A stretch of DNA of 64,000 nt from an uncultured Thioclava sp. (GTDB lineage Bacteria; Pseudomonadota; Alphaproteobacteria; Rhodobacterales; Rhodobacteraceae). Positions 19,184 through 27,623 of this stretch are shown here, piece by piece. The stretch spans positions 1-64,000 of the forward strand of contig NZ_CAJYBT010000008.1 of assembly GCF_913064665.1 (NCBI RefSeq). The letters are read 5' to 3'. The notes under the pieces are model-generated. The model was not told where the DNA came from, ran no database searches, and saw only the letters and a list, made by a program, of their open reading frames with translations. Numbering within the stretch: the stretch's first letter is position 1; every line of letters begins with the position of its first letter. The position numbers and the translations under genes were made by a program.

Positions 19184-19897
19184 ATGACCGATCAAACCTT
19201 GCCCGCAGATGACCGCTTGATCGTGGCGCTTGACGTGCCCAATGCCCATGAGGGGCTTTTGCTGGCCAATCGGCTGGGTGATGCGGTGTCGTTTTACAAG
19301 ATCGGGTTGGGAATGCTGACGGGGGGCGGGCTTGCGCTCGCGACCGAACTGAAACTCGATCAGGGCAAACGTATTTTCCTTGATATGAAGCTGTTTGACA
19401 TTGGCGCAACGGTTGAGGCTGCGGTGCGCGGCTTGGCGCAGTTCGATCTGGATTTTTTGACCGTGCATGGCGACCCCTATGTCGTGAACGCGGCCAAGCA
19501 AGGCGCCGCTGGCAAGGATATGAAAATTCTCGCGGTGACGATCCTGACCTCGCTGGATCGCGCCGATCTGGATGGCGCGCTGATCAAGCCGGGTGATATT
19601 GCCGATCTGGTGGTCGAACGGGCGGGGCGCGCCTTTGAGGCGGGTGCAGATGGCGTTATCGCCAGCCCTCAGGAAGCGGCGCTGATCCGCGCCTTGCCCG
19701 AGGCGGCAGGCAAGCTGATCGTGACACCCGGCGTGCGTCCGGCCGGGGCCGATCTGGGTGATCAGAAACGCATCGCAACGCCCGCATCAGCCGTGGCCGC
19801 GGGCGCAGATCACATCGTGGTTGGCCGCCCCATTCATCGCGCCAGCGATCCGCGCGCCGCTGCCGAGGCGATCGTGGCCGAACTGCGCGCGCGCTGA
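19184..19897 (+). CDS. pyrF: Orotidine 5'-phosphate decarboxylase
   Basis: 237 residues of TIM-barrel type, catalysing the last step of UMP synthesis. The N-terminal strand RLIVALDVP, the catalytic segment FLDMKLFDIGATV (Asp-Lys-Asp pattern) and the phosphate-binding VTPGVRP and VVGRPI segments are all present. An AAAGGAG ribosome site precedes the ATG. It converges on a small minus-strand membrane-protein gene. Confidence 0.96.
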   Translation: MTDQTLPADDRLIVALDVPNAHEGLLLANRLGDAVSFYKIGLGMLTGGGLALATELKLDQGKRIFLDMKLFDIGATVEAAVRGLAQFDLDFLTVHGDPYVVNAAKQGAAGKDMKILAVTILTSLDRADLDGALIKPGDIADLVVERAGRAFEAGADGVIASPQEAALIRALPEAAGKLIVTPGVRPAGADLGDQKRIATPASAVAAGADHIVVGRPIHRASDPRAAAEAIVAELRAR

Positions 19898-19905
19898 TCA
19901 AGCAC

Positions 19906-20145
19906 CTACTGAGTTTTCGTCGTATCCGCCGTCACCCCACCTTTCGGATTGGGCGACACGGTCACAGTCGCATCGGTTTTATCCGTAATCTGCTTATAGG
20001 CGGGGGGATCGGTGGCCACCTGTGCCCCGCCATCCAGCGGCGTGTCGGCGATCAGCCAGATGACCACGCCCAGCGCCAAAATAAGCGCTATGAACGTCAG
20101 GATAAGCCCACCAATATTGGTCTGTCGTGAAGATGTCCGCATCAT
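19906..20145 (-). CDS. Small single-pass membrane protein, unknown
   Basis: 79 residues with one strong membrane helix (about residues 10-33, GGLILTFIALILALGVVIWL) and a polar, Thr/Asp-rich C-terminal tail rich in valine repeats (DATVTVSPN). It has no recognised domain. The ATG at 20145 or the one next to it is the likely start: the upstream extension is basic and unlike a protein N-terminus, and GGGAACTGG precedes it. The gene lies 234 nt downstream of nfeD on the same strand. Confidence 0.55.
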   Translation of the reverse strand: MMRTSSRQTNIGGLILTFIALILALGVVIWLIADTPLDGGAQVATDPPAYKQITDKTDATVTVSPNPKGGVTADTTKTQ

Positions 20146-20378
20146 GCCAGTTCCCAGTTGTGTCGTGGTATGAACGCCGAGACGCGCGCCACGTTCCCTA
20201 TGCGTCTTGCAGATAGGCGGGCATCGGCTGATGGCAAAACGACGCTCCAATGAGCGCCGCTTCCATTTTGCGAAACTGGCCAAAATGGGCCAGCTGTGCC
20301 TATGCCTTTGAGTCAATCTCTACCGCTACAACTGACACAGAAACGCCACCCCATTCGCGCACGTTCCATCACAGCGGC

Positions 20379-20657
20379 TCAGTTATCGTTGATGTCGCGA
20401 TCCCAGACCTTGGTCTGACCATGGCGCACGCCCATGATCAGGCGCAGCACCAGCCAGCTCAAAACAGAAATTGCGGCGAAAATCAGCAAGGTCAGCGGCA
20501 CATAATGGCCCAGAACTCCGATCCAGATCAGCGCCCCCACGACCACCGCCCCAATTGCAAAGCCTAAAAACACAAAGCCGGGGATGAGCATTTCCAACAC
20601 GCCCAGCACCACGCCCGCGACGACCCAGACCCAACCTTGCTGCCAGTATTCCATCAC
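20379..20657 (-). CDS. Short NfeD-like membrane protein
   Basis: 92 residues with three to four membrane helices (WVWVVAGVVLGVLEMLIPGF, FAIGAVVVGALIWIG, LTLLIFAAISVLSWLVL). This is the membrane part of the NfeD family; the soluble OB-fold of long NfeD proteins is missing, as in NfeD1b-type proteins that pair with SPFH proteins. Its start overlaps the end of the upstream SPFH gene by 4 nt, so the two are translationally coupled and probably form a membrane complex. The last residues are charged. Confidence 0.85.
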   Translation of the reverse strand: MMEYWQQGWVWVVAGVVLGVLEMLIPGFVFLGFAIGAVVVGALIWIGVLGHYVPLTLLIFAAISVLSWLVLRLIMGVRHGQTKVWDRDINDN

Positions 20658-21535
20658 TTTTTCCCTAACAAGTGGAAGGCGTCCGTAAAGGCTTCGAGGG
20701 CGGCGGCGGGCAGAATAATGGTCTGCTTGCCCTCACCCTTGGCGACCTGCGCAATCGCATCGACCTGCTTCAAAGCCACCTGATATTGCGCAGCCGCGAG
20801 CCCATTTTTGGCGATGGCCACTGCGACGACTTCGGTTGCATAGGCTTCGGCATCGGCGGTGATGCGACGGGCCTCCGCCTCTTTTTGCGCCTGAAACAAT
20901 TTTGCTTCGGCGTCCAGTTCGACCGCGCGCTTGCGCCCTTCGGCCTCGGTCACGGTGGCGCGGCGTGCACGCTCAGCGTTGAGCTGCTGCATCATCGCGG
21001 CGCGTGTGGCCTCGTCGAGATTTACGTCGAGCACCTCGGCGCGCGTCACCTCGATCCCCCAATCATCGACCATCGCGGCGACCTGCTCGCGCACTTTGGA
21101 GATCAGTTGCGCGCGGTTCGATTGCACCTCGTCGAGTTCCAGAACGCCGATTTCCGAGCGCACGATCCCCGCAACAGTCGTGGCAATCGCAGCATCGACA
21201 TCGCGGATACGATAGACAGTCTTTTCCGGCTCGATGATGCGATAAAAAACCGAGGTTTCGACCTTGACCAGCACGTTATCGGCGGTGATCCCGTCTTGCA
21301 TCGCATTGGGCAACTGGCGTTCAAGGATCGAGATTTTATGCGGGACGCGGTCCAGAAACGGCACGATAAAGTTGAGCCCCGGTCCCAGCACCGAGCGCAG
21401 TCGCCCAAAGCGTTCAACGACATATTTTTCAGATTGCGGCACGATCCGCACGCCCAGAAAGACGCAAATGATCAGGAAGACTGCGATGGCGATCATCACG
21501 ATGTCGCCGCCGCCCAGTAATTCGATAATGTTCAT
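20654..21535 (-). CDS. SPFH/band 7 membrane protein (QmcA/paraslipin type)
   Basis: 293 residues: one N-terminal membrane helix (about 10-32), then the SPFH domain (VERFGRLRSVLGPGLNFIVPFLD, in two parts, is the classical entry) and a long Ala/Glu-rich coiled coil (TEAEGRKRAVELDAEAKL). The C-terminal segment includes the ALKQVDAIA and GEGKQTIILP motifs. Family members form large ring assemblies in membranes, often with an NfeD partner, which is the overlapping next gene. The precise role in this organism is not known. Confidence 0.92.
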   Translation of the reverse strand: MNIIELLGGGDIVMIAIAVFLIICVFLGVRIVPQSEKYVVERFGRLRSVLGPGLNFIVPFLDRVPHKISILERQLPNAMQDGITADNVLVKVETSVFYRIIEPEKTVYRIRDVDAAIATTVAGIVRSEIGVLELDEVQSNRAQLISKVREQVAAMVDDWGIEVTRAEVLDVNLDEATRAAMMQQLNAERARRATVTEAEGRKRAVELDAEAKLFQAQKEAEARRITADAEAYATEVVAVAIAKNGLAAAQYQVALKQVDAIAQVAKGEGKQTIILPAAALEAFTDAFHLLGKK

Positions 21536-21586
21536 TCTTATCCCGTGGATTATTTGCTGTTTTGCCTATTGAGCGCGAGTATAGCC

Positions 21587-21745
21587 TTAATGTGACGCAT
21601 TGGGGAGGACCCTGAGCGCGAGCAACACCAATACCACCAAAACGGCCCAGCCGCCGGGCCGCGAGATCAGCCAGATCACGAGGGCGAGACTTGTGAAGAC
21701 CAGTCGCGATCCCGCCATGGTCAGAACGCCAAAAAACGGTCCCAT
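21587..21745 (-). CDS. Small two-helix membrane protein upstream of the SPFH gene
   Basis: 52 residues (start MGPFFGVLTM at 21745; MAGSRL at 21718 is another option). It has two hydrophobic stretches, LVFTSLALVIWLIS and WAVLVVLVLLALRVLP, around a Arg-Pro-Gly-Gly turn, which gives a helical hairpin. It ends 51 nt before the SPFH gene on the same strand. I see no good ribosome site, and such a composition can occur by chance, but the pattern and place suggest a real small membrane protein of the same operon. Confidence 0.45.
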   Translation of the reverse strand: MGPFFGVLTMAGSRLVFTSLALVIWLISRPGGWAVLVVLVLLALRVLPNASH

Positions 21746-21862
21746 CAGCTAGGACTTTGCGTGTGTGAAACGATCATGGCCTGCTCCTGCTTTTTGCATG
21801 AGAGTGCCGCAAATCGCGCCTTTTGCAAAGCGTTTACGCAGCGCGGTCTGCGTTTGGCGTCC

Positions 21863-23572
21863 TCAGTCGCGCGTTCCGGCAAAGCGTTTTTGCCAGTCTT
21901 CGCGCTCTTCATCTGCGATCTTACGAAACAGAACCTCGGGCGTGACGAAGGCATGACCGGCGGGCAGGGCGGTCAGCGCAGCCTTCACATCTTGAGGCCA
22001 GCTGCGATCCTCGGTCTGCATCGCGCCCAGCATGCTATCTGCAGCATCCGGGATGAACGGCGCAGACAGCACCGCATAAAGCGGGATCAAGTTCAGTGCG
22101 AGGCGCGCAATCGCTGCAGCCCGGTCGGGATCGGTTTTGAACGCCGACCAAGGGGCCGAGGCTTGCAGATACTCGTTCCCGGCCACCCAGATCGCGCGCA
22201 ATTCCGCGGCGGATTTGCGAATATCCATCGCTTCCATATGGGTTTCATAGGCGCGGATGCGGGTGGTCAACTCGGCAATCAGCGCGTCTTCCTGCTCGCC
22301 CCATGCGCCACCTTCGGGCAACGCTTCGCCAAATTTGGAGCGGGTGAACTTGGTGATGCGGCTGACGAAATTGCCCAGCACATCGGCCAGATCCTTGTTC
22401 ACCGAAGTCTGGAAGTTCTCCCAAGTGAACTCGCTATCCGCGCTTTCGGGCGCATGGCTCAGCAGCCACCAACGCCAGTAATCGGCGGGCAGGATTTCCA
22501 GCGCCTGATCCATGAACACGCCGCGCCCACGCGAGGTCGAGAATTGGCCGCCATCATAGTTCAGGTAGTTGAACGATTTGATGTAATCGACCAGCTTCCA
22601 TGGCTCGTTCGAGCCCAAAATCGTCGCCGGGAAAGACAGCGTGTGGAAGGGCACGTTATCCTTGCCCATGAATTCCGTGTAGGTCACGTCATCGGCGCCC
22701 TTGTCGGTGCGCCACCAGCGCTCCCAATCGCCGCCTGTCTTGTCGGCCCATTCCTGCGTCGCCGCCAGATATTCGATTGGCGCGTCGAACCAGACGTAGA
22801 AAACCTTGCCTTCCATGCCCGACCACGGTGCGCCCTCAAATTGCGCTGGCACGCCCCAGCTTAGGTCGCGCGTGATGCCGCGATCTTGCAAGCCGTCGCC
22901 ATCATGCAGCCATTTCTTGGCAATCGAGGTGGTCAGGATCGGCCAATCGGTCTTGCTATCGATCCACGCATCCAGTTGATCCTTCATCGCCGATTGGCGC
23001 AGGAACAGATGCTTGGTTTCGCGCAATTCCAGATCGGTCGAGCCGGAAATCACCGAATGCGGGTTGATCAGATCGACCGGATCAAGCTGCTTGGTGCAAT
23101 TGTCACATTGATCGCCGCGCGCGCTTTCAAAGCCGCAATTGGGGCAGGTGCCCTCGATATAGCGGTCCGGCAGAAAGCGCCCATCGGCCTTGGAATACAT
23201 CTGCTTTTCGGTCACTTCGCGCAGCAACCCGGCCTTGGCCAGTTGCACGGCGAAATGTTGTGTCAGCTTGCGGTTTTGCGCACTGGAAGAACGCCCGAAG
23301 TGATCAAAGCTCAGCTTGAAGCCGCGCGCGATCTCGGCCTGCACCTCGTGCATCTCGGTGCAATATTCGGCCACCGGCTTGCCTGCTTTGGCGGCGGCCA
23401 GTTCGGCAGGCGTGCCGTGTTCGTCCGTGGCGCAGATGAACATCACCTCATGGCCACGCGCGCGCTGATAGCGGGCGAACAGATCGGCGGGCAACTGACT
23501 GCCCACGAGATTGCCCAGATGCTTGATCCCGTTGATATAGGGAATAGCGGAGGTAATCAGATGACGCGCCAT
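21863..23572 (-). CDS. metG: Methionyl-tRNA synthetase
   Basis: 569 residues of class I synthetase. The HIGH-equivalent signature is HLGN ([13 protein letters not shown]). A zinc knuckle of four cysteines is present (CPNC, then CDNC). The KMSKS counterpart reads [10 protein letters not shown]. An anticodon-binding helical domain follows; there is no C-terminal tRNA-binding extension of the E. coli dimer type, so this is the shorter form. The enzyme charges tRNA-Met for initiation and elongation. It starts at the ATG at 23572; the rpmE terminator lies upstream. Confidence 0.97.
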   Translation of the reverse strand: MARHLITSAIPYINGIKHLGNLVGSQLPADLFARYQRARGHEVMFICATDEHGTPAELAAAKAGKPVAEYCTEMHEVQAEIARGFKLSFDHFGRSSSAQNRKLTQHFAVQLAKAGLLREVTEKQMYSKADGRFLPDRYIEGTCPNCGFESARGDQCDNCTKQLDPVDLINPHSVISGSTDLELRETKHLFLRQSAMKDQLDAWIDSKTDWPILTTSIAKKWLHDGDGLQDRGITRDLSWGVPAQFEGAPWSGMEGKVFYVWFDAPIEYLAATQEWADKTGGDWERWWRTDKGADDVTYTEFMGKDNVPFHTLSFPATILGSNEPWKLVDYIKSFNYLNYDGGQFSTSRGRGVFMDQALEILPADYWRWWLLSHAPESADSEFTWENFQTSVNKDLADVLGNFVSRITKFTRSKFGEALPEGGAWGEQEDALIAELTTRIRAYETHMEAMDIRKSAAELRAIWVAGNEYLQASAPWSAFKTDPDRAAAIARLALNLIPLYAVLSAPFIPDAADSMLGAMQTEDRSWPQDVKAALTALPAGHAFVTPEVLFRKIADEEREDWQKRFAGTRD

Positions 23573-23715
23573 GAAAGCCCCTTAATCGGATGTGTTTGGC
23601 GAGGGTTTACAAGGGTTTTGGCGTGAGGGCTAGGGGGCGCGGTGCGTCAGTGCATGCATCTCCGCGCACATGTCGCAGCCCCCAGAAGATAACAGGGCCG
23701 TCGGCGCGAGCCATG

Positions 23716-23742
23716 AAAAAGGGCGCCCCGAAAGGCGCCCTT
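23716..23742 (-). terminator. Terminator after rpmE
   Basis: A 9-bp stem AAGGGCGCC/GGCGCCCTT (23719-23727 and 23734-23742) with loop CCGAAA; on the minus strand it ends in a T run. It lies 23 nt past the rpmE stop and separates the ribosomal genes from metG. Confidence 0.88.
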
Positions 23743-23764
23743 GGTTCGAAACATATGGGTCGGC

Positions 23765-23986
23765 TTAGAAGCCCAGACCAGCATATTTGTTTTTGAACTT
23801 CGACACGCGACCGCCGGTATCCAACAGGCGCGAGCTGCCGCCGTTCCACGCCGGATGCGAGGTCGGGTCGATGTCGAGCGTCATGGTTGCACCCTCGGCG
23901 CCCCAGGTGGTGCGCGTCTGGTACTCGGTCCCGTCGGTCATCTTGACGGTGATCTGGTGGTAGTCGGGATGGGTTTCGGCTTTCAT
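23765..23986 (-). CDS. rpmE: Ribosomal protein bL31
   Basis: 73 residues beginning [10 protein letters not shown] and ending KNKYAGLGF, typical of bL31. There is no cysteine, so this is the zinc-independent form. It follows rplS by 11 nt on the same strand, and a terminator comes directly after it. The two large-subunit protein genes therefore share a transcript end. Confidence 0.95.
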   Translation of the reverse strand: MKAETHPDYHQITVKMTDGTEYQTRTTWGAEGATMTLDIDPTSHPAWNGGSSRLLDTGGRVSKFKNKYAGLGF

Positions 23987-23997
23987 TGTCCCGCTCC

Positions 23998-24369
23998 TTA
24001 CGCTTTGGCTTTGTAATTGGTGTCTTCGGCGATACGGGCCGATTTACCGCGACGGGTGCGCAGGTAATACAGCTTGGCACGACGCACGCGACCGCGGCGA
24101 ACAACTTCGATCGAGTCGATGTTGGTCGAATACAGCGGGAACACACGTTCCACGCCTTCGCCGAACGAGATCTTGCGCACGGTGAACGAAGCGGCCAGCG
24201 TTGCGCCGCCTTTGCGCGCGATGCACACGCCTTCGTACATCTGGACGCGCGAGCGGGTGCCCTCGGTCACTTTGTAGCCCACGCGAACGGTGTCGCCGGC
24301 TTTGAAATCGGGGATGGTCTTGTCGAGTGCGGCGATTTGTTCCGCCTCGATCTGCGCGATCAGGTTCAT
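23998..24369 (-). CDS. rplS: Ribosomal protein bL19
   Basis: 123 residues beginning [12 protein letters not shown], with the [13 protein letters not shown] and [10 protein letters not shown] segments of bL19, which sits at the 30S-50S interface. The ORF is open to 24471, but AAAGGA lies before the ATG at 24369, and this is the standard N-terminus. It follows trmD, as in the widespread rpsP-rimM-trmD-rplS order, here with a 253-nt spacer. Confidence 0.96.
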   Translation of the reverse strand: MNLIAQIEAEQIAALDKTIPDFKAGDTVRVGYKVTEGTRSRVQMYEGVCIARKGGATLAASFTVRKISFGEGVERVFPLYSTNIDSIEVVRRGRVRRAKLYYLRTRRGKSARIAEDTNYKAKA

Positions 24370-24622
24370 CGCAAGTCCTTTCATAAGCTCACGGTTTTTC
24401 CCGTGAAGGTTTGTCGCCGCCTCAGAGCTCCGGGTCTTCATCGGGTTCGTGGCCTTGATCGCAAGGGTCACGCCCGCCGGGAGGGTTCAGGTCGTCTTTC
24501 GCTTTGGTCCTTGATTTGCGGTCGTCTCGCGGTTGAAGAAAATTCCCGCACGCCACAAATAAAGGGTCCGAGGGCCGATTCCGGTCCGGACCTGCGCGTG
24601 ATACGGCCAAAGCGCGGCTAAA
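24370..24622 (-). other. Spacer between trmD and rplS, possible leader
   Basis: 253 bases with no gene. A 6-bp hairpin, TCACGG/CCGTGA with a T-rich loop (24389-24406), lies 20 nt before the rplS start and could be part of an rplS leader. Nothing else is evident. Confidence 0.3.
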
Positions 24623-25462
24623 TCAAGCCTCGCCCGCATCCGTTTTGCCCTGTTTTTGCAGGTATTGTGCCCAAAGATCGGGGCGGCGCGCACGGGTCAG
24701 CGCTTGTGACATCTCATAGCGCCATTTTTCGATCTTGCCGTGATGGCCCGACATCAGCACTTCGGGGATCGCGCGGCCTTCCCATTCGGCGGGCTTGGTA
24801 TATTGGGGATGTTCCAGCAAGCCATTGGAATGGCTTTCTTCTACGGCCGAGTCCGCATTGCCCAACACGCCGGGGATAAGCCGCACGGTCGCGTCGATCA
24901 GCACTTGCGCAGCCACCTCGCCGCCAGTCAGAACGAAATCCCCGATGCTGACCTCTTCGATGCCGAACTGTTCGAGCACCCGCTCGTCCACGCCCTCGAA
25001 TCGCCCGCATAACAGGGTCATCCCCTCGGCCTGCGCAAAGCGTTGCGCCATCGCTTGCGTCAGCGGGGCACCGCGCGGCGATAGGTAAACCACCGGCCAA
25101 AGCGCGCGGTCTTGCGGCGTCCCGATGCGCGCCTGCGCCAGCGCCGCACCCACCACATCGGCGCGCAGCACCATGCCCGCGCCGCCCCCTGCGGGGGTGT
25201 CATCGACATTGTGATGCTTGCCGATCCCGAACGGGCGCAGGTCGATGGTTTCCAGCGCCCAAAGCCCCAATTCCCGCGCCTTGCCCAACAGGCTAAGCCC
25301 AAGCGTGCCAGGAAACGCATCGGGGAACAGCGTCACGATTTTCGCGGTCCATGCGCCTTTGATGCGCGGCGGCTCGTCCATCAACGAGCGCGGCTGGCGA
25401 TTGGCCGATATGCTGAGGCGGCCATGCGATTTGCGGCCCATCGGGGGGGGAGTGTCAGTCAT
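24623..25462 (-). CDS. trmD: tRNA (guanine-37-N1)-methyltransferase
   Basis: 279 residues of the SPOUT class. It makes m1G37 from S-adenosylmethionine and prevents frameshifting. KIVTLFPDAFPG opens the catalytic domain, with the knot segments LCGRFEGVDERV and IGDFVLTGGE. A 35-residue N-terminal extension (RKSHGRLSIS) precedes the core; I keep the first ATG at 25462, since such an extension occurs in related species, though Met28 is possible. The gene overlaps the upstream sulfotransferase-like gene by 8 nt, so it is coupled to it. Confidence 0.95.
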   Translation of the reverse strand: MTDTPPPMGRKSHGRLSISANRQPRSLMDEPPRIKGAWTAKIVTLFPDAFPGTLGLSLLGKARELGLWALETIDLRPFGIGKHHNVDDTPAGGGAGMVLRADVVGAALAQARIGTPQDRALWPVVYLSPRGAPLTQAMAQRFAQAEGMTLLCGRFEGVDERVLEQFGIEEVSIGDFVLTGGEVAAQVLIDATVRLIPGVLGNADSAVEESHSNGLLEHPQYTKPAEWEGRAIPEVLMSGHHGKIEKWRYEMSQALTRARRPDLWAQYLQKQGKTDAGEA

Positions 25463-26276
25463 TTTTCGCCCTCAATTTTGCGTCCTCGCGCCATGCCTCG
25501 CGCATGACATCGCGCTTGGCCTGTTCTGCCGCATCCGCAGACAATTCCTGCGCGTTGATCGCGGCCAAGGCATCGGCCAAAGCCGTCAAATCAACCCCGC
25601 GTGGCCGCGCGTTCTGGGGGGGCGCCGGTTTGATCTGCGCGCGCTCCGCCGGGCTGAGATTCATCAGGTCAAGCAGCGGTGCAATCGGACCTTCGGGGCG
25701 GGTCTTGCTGTGTTCAAGCGGATGCGTGATCAACGGCGTGTCCCTCAATGCGGCGCGAGTCTGCGCCAGCACAGACTCGATTTGAAACTGCGGCATGATC
25801 CGGGCGCGAAAACTTGCTTGCGTCTCGGCCAGAGTGCTGGTGCGCACCTGTTGCCAATGCAGGCTGTCGATCCAGGCGGCGGGATCGCGGGTCGAAAGGT
25901 AGAATTGCAGATCGACAGATTTGCCAAGTTGCTTGTGGATCACATCGCGCATCGCGGCCAGCAGGATCGGCGCGACCGCGTAGCTGGTTACGTTCGGATC
26001 GCCCGGCATCGCGCCCATGATCCGCTCGTTCGAGATGACGATGCCGCGCCCGTCACGGTGTTGTTCGCCCAGCCAATCGGCCAGCGCGGCCTTGAACAGA
26101 CCCAGCTCCAGCGGATCACCATTGAGCGAGACATGGCGCGCGGCGCGCGAAATCCCCGCAATGTCATAGCGCAGTCCGAAAACCCAATCGGGCAGGCGGT
26201 CGCGGGCCTCGCGCAAGATCGCTTGAATCGTCGAACTGCCGGTCTTGTGAAAGCCCGCATGAACGATCACGCGCAT
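25455..26276 (-). CDS. Sulfotransferase-like P-loop protein
   Basis: 273 residues. The N-terminus VIVHAGFHKTGSSTIQ is the P-loop that binds the 5'-phosphosulfate of PAPS in sulfotransferase-like proteins; FYLSTRDPAAWIDSL later fits the 3'-phosphate region. The substrate is unknown, and it could equally be a sulfotransferase fold without that activity. It sits between rimM and trmD, with its ATG 3 nt after the rimM stop and an 8-nt overlap into trmD. A TTG at 26279 is an alternative start. This is an uncommon insertion in this block. Confidence 0.72.
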   Translation of the reverse strand: MRVIVHAGFHKTGSSTIQAILREARDRLPDWVFGLRYDIAGISRAARHVSLNGDPLELGLFKAALADWLGEQHRDGRGIVISNERIMGAMPGDPNVTSYAVAPILLAAMRDVIHKQLGKSVDLQFYLSTRDPAAWIDSLHWQQVRTSTLAETQASFRARIMPQFQIESVLAQTRAALRDTPLITHPLEHSKTRPEGPIAPLLDLMNLSPAERAQIKPAPPQNARPRGVDLTALADALAAINAQELSADAAEQAKRDVMREAWREDAKLRAKND

Positions 26277-26279
26277 CAA

Positions 26280-26786
26280 CTACAGATCCTCGGGCGGGTC
26301 GATCACGATGCGTGCGGCGGCCAGATCGACCGTGGGCACGATAGCCTTGGTGAAGGGCAACAGCAGCGGGGTCTTGCGCCCCGGCGCGTTGATTTCCAGA
26401 ATGTCGCCCGCGCCGTGATTGTGCACCGCGCGCACCGATCCGACTTTCGCGCCGCCAGTATCGACAACCTCAAGCCCGATCAGATCGGCGTGGTAAAACT
26501 CATCATCAGGCAGCGAGGGTAGCTGTGCGCGATCGGTCCAAAGCGTGGTGCCCCGCAGCGCATCGGCCTGTTCCTTGGTCGCAACGCCCTTGATGCGCGC
26601 GCCCAACCCGTTCTTGAGCGGGCGGGTGAGTTTGATCTCATATGTCTGTGCGCCGTCTTCGCTATAAAGCGGCGCGTAGTGGGCGATGTCTTCGGGTTCG
26701 GCGCAAAAGCTTTTGATGCGGACCTCGCCTTGCACGCCAAAGGCGCCGGCGATGGCGCCCACACAGATACGCTCGAGAGTGGACAT
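26280..26786 (-). CDS. rimM: 16S rRNA processing protein RimM
   Basis: 168 residues. The N-terminal RimM barrel has [21 protein letters not shown], and the C-terminal PRC-barrel half holds the DLIGLEVVD and [11 protein letters not shown] segments. It binds ribosomal protein uS19 and helps mature the 30S head. The ORF opens at 26828, but GGAGCG lies before the ATG at 26786 and [10 protein letters not shown] is the typical beginning. Confidence 0.96.
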   Translation of the reverse strand: MSTLERICVGAIAGAFGVQGEVRIKSFCAEPEDIAHYAPLYSEDGAQTYEIKLTRPLKNGLGARIKGVATKEQADALRGTTLWTDRAQLPSLPDDEFYHADLIGLEVVDTGGAKVGSVRAVHNHGAGDILEINAPGRKTPLLLPFTKAIVPTVDLAAARIVIDPPEDL

Positions 26787-26810
26787 GACTGCGCTCCTAA
26801 ATCCCGAAAA

Positions 26811-26838
26811 CGGGCAGGGGCCGAGCAAAACCTGCCCG
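26811..26838 (-). terminator. Terminator or attenuator between rpsP and rimM
   Basis: An 8-bp stem CGGGCAGG/CCTGCCCG with a 12-nt loop is followed on the minus strand by TTTT. It lies within the operon, 28 nt past the rpsP stop, so it would reduce expression of rimM, trmD and the gene between them relative to rpsP. Confidence 0.6.
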
Positions 26839-26866
26839 GCCCACCATCCATCCTAAACGACGCGGA

Positions 26867-27253
26867 TTATTCCGCCGAGGCTTCGGCTGCAGGCTCTTCG
26901 GCCGGAGCGTTGGCCGCGGCTTCTTTGGCGGCTTTCTGTTCGGCGCGCTCGGTGGCTTTCTTGCCGGGAACAGCTTTCTTCAGGTTCTTGCGCTCGGTCT
27001 TGGCAACGACGCCCGAAGCTTCGAGGAAGCGTGCGATACGGTCGGTGGGCTGTGCGCCCTTTTCAAGCCAATGCTTGACGCGCTCGACGTCCATTTTCAC
27101 GCGCTCTTCGCTGTCTTTGGCGAGCAGCGGGTTATAGGTGCCCAGCTTTTCGAGGAAGCGACCGTCGCGCGGCATGCGCGAGTCGGTAGCGACGATCGAG
27201 TAGAACGGGCGCTTCTTGGAGCCCCCACGGGCAAGACGGATCTTCATAGCCAT
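26867..27253 (-). CDS. rpsP: Ribosomal protein bS16
   Basis: 128 residues beginning [21 protein letters not shown], typical of bS16 of the small subunit. The core ends near residue 85; a 40-residue tail rich in Ala, Glu and Lys follows, as in many alphaproteobacteria and of no known fixed structure. AAGGAGATAAC precedes the ATG at 27253. A terminator-like hairpin follows 28 nt after the stop. Confidence 0.96.
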   Translation of the reverse strand: MAMKIRLARGGSKKRPFYSIVATDSRMPRDGRFLEKLGTYNPLLAKDSEERVKMDVERVKHWLEKGAQPTDRIARFLEASGVVAKTERKNLKKAVPGKKATERAEQKAAKEAAANAPAEEPAAEASAE

Positions 27254-27300
27254 TGCGTTATCTCCTTTGGATGGCTGGTGATGGGCGAAACTAGCCCGTC

Positions 27301-27333
27301 ATTTCTGGTGTTATTTCTGGTGTTATTTCTGGA
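27301..27333. repeat. 12-bp tandem repeat over the chorismate mutase stop codon
   Basis: ATTTCTGGTGTT occurs twice in direct tandem (27301-27312 and 27313-27324), followed by nine bases of a third copy. On the minus strand each 12-base unit reads CAG AAA TAA CAC in the chorismate mutase frame, so the gene's stop is repeated in frame as TAA, then TGA in the last unit. Confidence 0.9.
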
Positions 27334-27619
27334 ACCGTTCGTGGTGGCGGATCACTTCCGAAATCACGAAATTCAGGAATTTCTTGGCGAATTCCGGGTC
27401 GAGCCCGGATTGCAGCGCCAGCGTTTCAAGGCGTGCAATCTGCGTGGCCTCGCGTGCGGGGTCAGAGGGCGGAAGCTGGTGCTCGGCTTTGAGCTTGCCC
27501 ACGGCCTTGGTCTGCGCGAACCGCTCGGCCAAGGTGTAGATCAGCACGGCATCGAGCCGGTCGATGCTGTCACGATGCTCGGCCAGCAGATCGGCGGCGC
27601 GGGTGGTTGCGTCACTCAT
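27323..27619 (-). CDS. Chorismate mutase, AroQ class
   Basis: 98 residues, all-helical, with the class II (AroQ) pattern: SIDRLDAVLIYTLAERFAQTKAVGKLK carries the conserved Arg and Lys that bind chorismate, and the last helix has VISEVIRHHERFQ. It converts chorismate to prephenate for phenylalanine and tyrosine. The longer ORF start at 27679 lies inside ffh; the ATG at 27619 follows the ffh stop by 4 nt. It sits between ffh and rpsP, an arrangement I recall from related genomes. The stop codon lies in a tandem repeat. Confidence 0.92.
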   Translation of the reverse strand: MSDATTRAADLLAEHRDSIDRLDAVLIYTLAERFAQTKAVGKLKAEHQLPPSDPAREATQIARLETLALQSGLDPEFAKKFLNFVISEVIRHHERFQK

Positions 27620-27623
27620 CGGC

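Noticed and set aside
23607-23714. 35-codon minus ORF between rpmE and metG
   Set aside because: It starts directly after the rpmE terminator without a ribosome site and has no protein-like pattern.
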